This document shows positions 61,514 to 64,000 of a stretch of 64,000 bases of DNA, in pieces (the stretch's first letter is position 1; every line of letters starts with the position of its first letter). This DNA is from Lachnospiraceae bacterium (GTDB taxonomy: Bacteria; Bacillota; Clostridia; Lachnospirales; Lachnospiraceae). The stretch lies in NCBI GenBank assembly GCA_017617005.1, contig JAFZWW010000034.1:1-64000 (forward strand). Direction: 5' to 3'. A program made the position numbers and the translations under genes. The notes below the pieces were generated by a model. It worked only from the letters and a program-made list of their open reading frames with translations, was not told the DNA's origin and did no database searches.

Positions 61514-62677
61514 ATGACTGATTCATGCGCAAAAGAAAAAATCTGCGTATTACTTATGGGCGGAACGATCTGTTCCGCCCCTAATTCAAATGGTAAAAAT
61601 GTATCGGATGCGGACAGTACAAGTCTGATACTGATTGATCACTACCGGAAGGAATCCGCTTCACCTTTCAGAGATAAAACAGACTTCGAAACAGTCAGTC
61701 TCGATACGGACATCCTGAGTGAAAATATGACTACCGATGTCTGGCTTGAGATCCTGCAGAAATTCAAGAAAGATATCCTTCCGAAAAACTATCGCGGCGT
61801 GATCGTATTGCACGGAACAGATACCCTTGCATTTACTTCATCATTTCTTTCCATGGCTCTTGCGGGAATAAATATCCCCGTAATGATGGTTTCCGCCCAG
61901 CTTTCACTGAATAATAAGATGACCAACGGACATGCGAATTTCCGTGCTGCGGTGGAACTTATCATGAACGGCATAGCTCCTAATGTTTATGCTGTCTACC
62001 GCAATGAGAAGAATGAGCAGAACGGAAAGCATGAACCCGGAGACCTTCTCGTACATTACGGATCCCACCTGCTCCAGTGTCCGAACGGAAGCAATAACTT
62101 CCACAGCAGGGATGAGATGACAGTTCCCGATGCGGGTAACGCCAGGCTTGACGATTGCATCTGCTTTAATGAAAAATGCGGTTCTGAATCAGGCCCCGAT
62201 AATTACCCGGAGGTATCTGAAGACAGTGCATCCGTCTGCCTGATCCGTCCGCACACCGGACTCGATTATTCCGAAATAAATCTCGAAGGAAAAAGAATTG
62301 TTATCCACGGCACATACCATTCCGAAAGCGTCTGCATCGGAAGACATATTTACGGTAAGGCGGTGGACAAGAAAGAAGAGAAACACTACTGTCTGGATGA
62401 GATCATTGAAAAGGATCGCAGGTATTCAATCCTGTATCTGCTTGAAGAATGCTCCAAAAAAGGAATCCCCGTTTTCCTCGCTCCATGCGATAAGGATGCG
62501 GCCGCATACAGTACTACTGCAAATGCCATTTTCAGAGGCGCAATCCCTTTAAAAGGCATAACTCTCGAAGCGGCTTATGCCAAGGCGGTACTCGGATGTT
62601 TCCTCGGAAAACAGGGAGATGAGTTTGATGACTTTATGTCAACACCGATAAATGGTGAAAAACCTGCAGAAAAATAG
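61514..62677 (+). CDS. L-asparaginase-like protein
   Basis: Protein of 387 residues with both asparaginase threonine motifs: LLMGGTICSAPNSNGK near the N-terminus and VLHGTDTLAFTSSFLSMAL near residue 95, followed by SAQLSLNNKMTNGHANF. Asparaginases hydrolyse asparagine to aspartate and ammonia. The middle and C-terminal parts (VCLIRPHTGLDYSEIN, IVIHGTYHSESVC) contain insertions relative to the usual 330-residue enzyme. No Shine-Dalgarno precedes ATG 61514, so translation may be coupled to the previous gene 6 nt upstream. It precedes the aspS leader. Confidence 0.85.
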   Translation: MTDSCAKEKICVLLMGGTICSAPNSNGKNVSDADSTSLILIDHYRKESASPFRDKTDFETVSLDTDILSENMTTDVWLEILQKFKKDILPKNYRGVIVLHGTDTLAFTSSFLSMALAGINIPVMMVSAQLSLNNKMTNGHANFRAAVELIMNGIAPNVYAVYRNEKNEQNGKHEPGDLLVHYGSHLLQCPNGSNNFHSRDEMTVPDAGNARLDDCICFNEKCGSESGPDNYPEVSEDSASVCLIRPHTGLDYSEINLEGKRIVIHGTYHSESVCIGRHIYGKAVDKKEEKHYCLDEIIEKDRRYSILYLLEECSKKGIPVFLAPCDKDAAAYSTTANAIFRGAIPLKGITLEAAYAKAVLGCFLGKQGDEFDDFMSTPINGEKPAEK

Positions 62678-62743
62678 TCCTGGCAGCATTATTCCGGCAG
62701 TTAACTCTGCCCATAATACGTAAACACATATAATAAAGAAAGA

Positions 62744-62773
62744 TTGACCTGTAAATAAATCTTCTGATATAAT
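62744..62773 (+). promoter_or_regulatory. Promoter of the aspS leader
   Basis: -35 TTGACC (62744-62749), 18-bp spacer, perfect -10 TATAAT (62768-62773). Confidence 0.75.
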
Positions 62774-62789
62774 CTGTAATTGCTAAAAA

Positions 62790-63040
62790 CTGTGAAGGAG
62801 ACTCTGATCAAGGAAAGCACCAGGGAGATTGCGTCGTGGACTGGAAGCGCGGTTTGTAAGTAGAGGATCAAGGGAACGCTCCGGAGTTGGTTGTCTGAGC
62901 ATATGCTGATATGTTAGGGCATCCCGTGTACACGCGTTAAGTGTTAAAGAGTGGACAGCAGCGGACTGTTGTCAATAAGGGTGGTATCGCGGATAAGTTA
63001 GTTATTCGTCCCGGAGTGCTATTGCGGCACTCCGTTTTTT
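62790..63040 (+). ncRNA. T-box leader controlling aspS
   Basis: This leader of about 250 nt contains the T-box sequence AAGGGTGGTATCGCGG (62977-62992), whose UGG bulge region pairs with the 3' end of uncharged tRNA, and a terminator formed by CGGAGTGC (63012-63019) with GCACTCCG (63027-63034) and six T. Part of the T-box can pair to give the antiterminator. The stem I specifier region lies around 62800-62900; a GAC (Asp) is found there but I could not fold the stem with certainty. Uncharged tRNA(Asp) should allow read-through into aspS. Confidence 0.92.
63012..63040 (+). terminator. T-box terminator hairpin
   Basis: Perfect 8-bp stem with TTTTTT at 63035-63040; the conditional terminator of the T-box leader. 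Confidence 0.9.
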
Positions 63041-63107
63041 CTTTCATAAGAAAATACAAAGCAAACACATATGGCAATCGTAACAAACAGTACAGAAAGG
63101 AAATGCT

Positions 63108-64000
63108 ATGAAGAACTGTTACAGAGATATGGATATGTCAAATATCGGAGAGCAGAACATCGGTGAGAAGATAAAGCTCGCCGGCTGGGTCGAGAATATC
63201 CGCGACCACGGCGGAGTCTCCTTCATCGACCTTAGGGATATGTACGGAGTCGTACAGGTCGTCCTCAGAAAAGAAGGACTCCTTGACGGAATCAGCAAGG
63301 AGATGTGCATCTCCGTTGAAGGCATTATTGAAAAGAGAGACGAGGAGACCTACAACCCCAAGATTCCTTCGGGAACCGTCGAACTCAATGCGGATGTGAT
63401 CACCGTACTCGGAAAGGTATACCAGACACTTCCCTTTGAGGTTATGACTTCCAAGGAAACAAGGGAGGACCTCCGCCTTAAGTACAGATATCTCGATCTC
63501 CGTAACCAGAAGGTCAAGGATACGATCCTTTTCAGATCCAAGGTCATTGCATACCTTCGTGAGAAGATGACCGAAATGGGATTCGTCGAGATCCAGACTC
63601 CCATCCTCTGCGCATCATCACCCGAAGGTGCACGTGACTATGTTGTTCCTTCGAGAAAGTACAAGGGAAAATTCTATGCACTTCCCCAGGCACCCCAGCA
63701 GTATAAGCAGCTCTTGATGGTGTCAGGATTCGATAAGTACTTCCAGATCGCACCCTGCTTCAGGGATGAGGATGCAAGAGCAGACAGATCTCCCGGAGAG
63801 TTCTATCAGCTCGATTTCGAGATGAGCTTTGCAACCCAGGAGGATGTGTTCAGGGTAGGTGAAGAAGTTCTTTCCGCAACCTTCGAGAAATTTGCTCCCG
63901 AAGGTTACAGCGTAACACAGGCTCCTTACCCTATCATCAGCTACAAGCAGGCAATGCTCGAGTTTGGTAGCGACAAGCCCGATCTCCGCAACCCCTTAAG
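63108..64000 (+). CDS. aspS: Aspartyl-tRNA synthetase (3' end outside window)
   Basis: Charges tRNA(Asp). The first 297 residues are visible and the frame is open at the window end. Anticodon-binding OB domain: GWVENIRDHGGVSFIDLRDMYG, cited as GWVENIRDHGG and FIDLRD; class II motif 2 region FRDEDARADRSPGEFYQLD, cited as CFRDEDARADR and FYQLDFEMSF; also the PQAPQQYKQLLM segment typical of bacterial AspRS. AAAGGA lies about 8 nt before ATG 63108. Regulated by the T-box leader. Confidence 0.96.
   Translation, partial: MKNCYRDMDMSNIGEQNIGEKIKLAGWVENIRDHGGVSFIDLRDMYGVVQVVLRKEGLLDGISKEMCISVEGIIEKRDEETYNPKIPSGTVELNADVITVLGKVYQTLPFEVMTSKETREDLRLKYRYLDLRNQKVKDTILFRSKVIAYLREKMTEMGFVEIQTPILCASSPEGARDYVVPSRKYKGKFYALPQAPQQYKQLLMVSGFDKYFQIAPCFRDEDARADRSPGEFYQLDFEMSFATQEDVFRVGEEVLSATFEKFAPEGYSVTQAPYPIISYKQAMLEFGSDKPDLRNPL

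Overview
The window looks like a chromosomal segment of an anaerobic Firmicute, most likely a Lachnospiraceae-type Clostridium from a gut or rumen community. The basis is inference from gene content: YesM/YesN-type two-component genes, a four-subunit 2-oxoacid:ferredoxin oxidoreductase, orphan ECF transporter S components, a T-box leader before aspS, strong AAGGAGG ribosome binding sites, moderate GC, and families (DUF6020- and DUF6077-like membrane proteins, GH25 lysozymes) that I associate with that group. No database was searched; family names come from recognising motifs.

Layout. 2-4003: end of a sugar ABC importer (two permeases) with a sensor kinase and AraC-type response regulator. 4061-7982: porGDAB-like operon ending in a degenerate CbiE/CbiT-like protein. 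8108-10842: MBOAT acyltransferase plus SGNH partner. 10961-12405: ECF S component and type III pantothenate kinase. 12558-16739: an AT-richer block of three polyprenyl-linked sugar genes (DUF6020-like, GT39-like, UbiA-type phosphoribosyltransferase). 16740-17462: no ordinary gene, but a strong minus-strand promoter, a structured region and a terminator that together look like an unrecognised RNA of about 390 nt carrying an 8-codon micro-ORF. 17463-18857: thrH and truA.

18881-46643 is a long surface-polysaccharide region. It holds a PseG-like glycosyltransferase, a PglK-like flippase, SGNH, GtrII and GT2 proteins, the WecE aminotransferase, several polytopic membrane proteins (one apparently split by an in-frame stop), a 1016-residue membrane-anchored GH25 lysozyme with a repetitive acidic cytoplasmic domain, rfbB and rfbA, a second GH25 lysozyme, rfbC, a Wzm/Wzt-type ABC exporter, a phosphohexomutase, glycosyltransferases, a polyprenyl-phosphate sugar-1-phosphate transferase and an LCP ligase. 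Together these can make nucleotide sugars (dTDP-4-keto-6-deoxyglucose feeding both amino-sugar and rhamnose-type branches), build a lipid-linked glycan, export it and attach it to peptidoglycan. glmS and an acyltransferase follow.

49574-52254 on the minus strand: an HtrA-like protease, then an AT-rich two-gene module (Phd/YefM-like antitoxin and a PD-(D/E)XK nuclease like CdiA C-terminal tRNases) with its own promoter and a striking 12-bp-phased operator. Divergent from it is a metal-resistance unit (separate HMA protein plus Zn/Cd P-type ATPase) under an ArsR-type palindrome. The rest, all on the plus strand, is a long ClpX variant, a GNAT-EPSP synthase fusion, a GGDEF protein, a MATE exporter, an ECF S component, an asparaginase, and aspS (cut by the window end) behind a T-box. 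Short palindromes with the invariant core GGAACCGTCCC occur three times in the last 12 kb.
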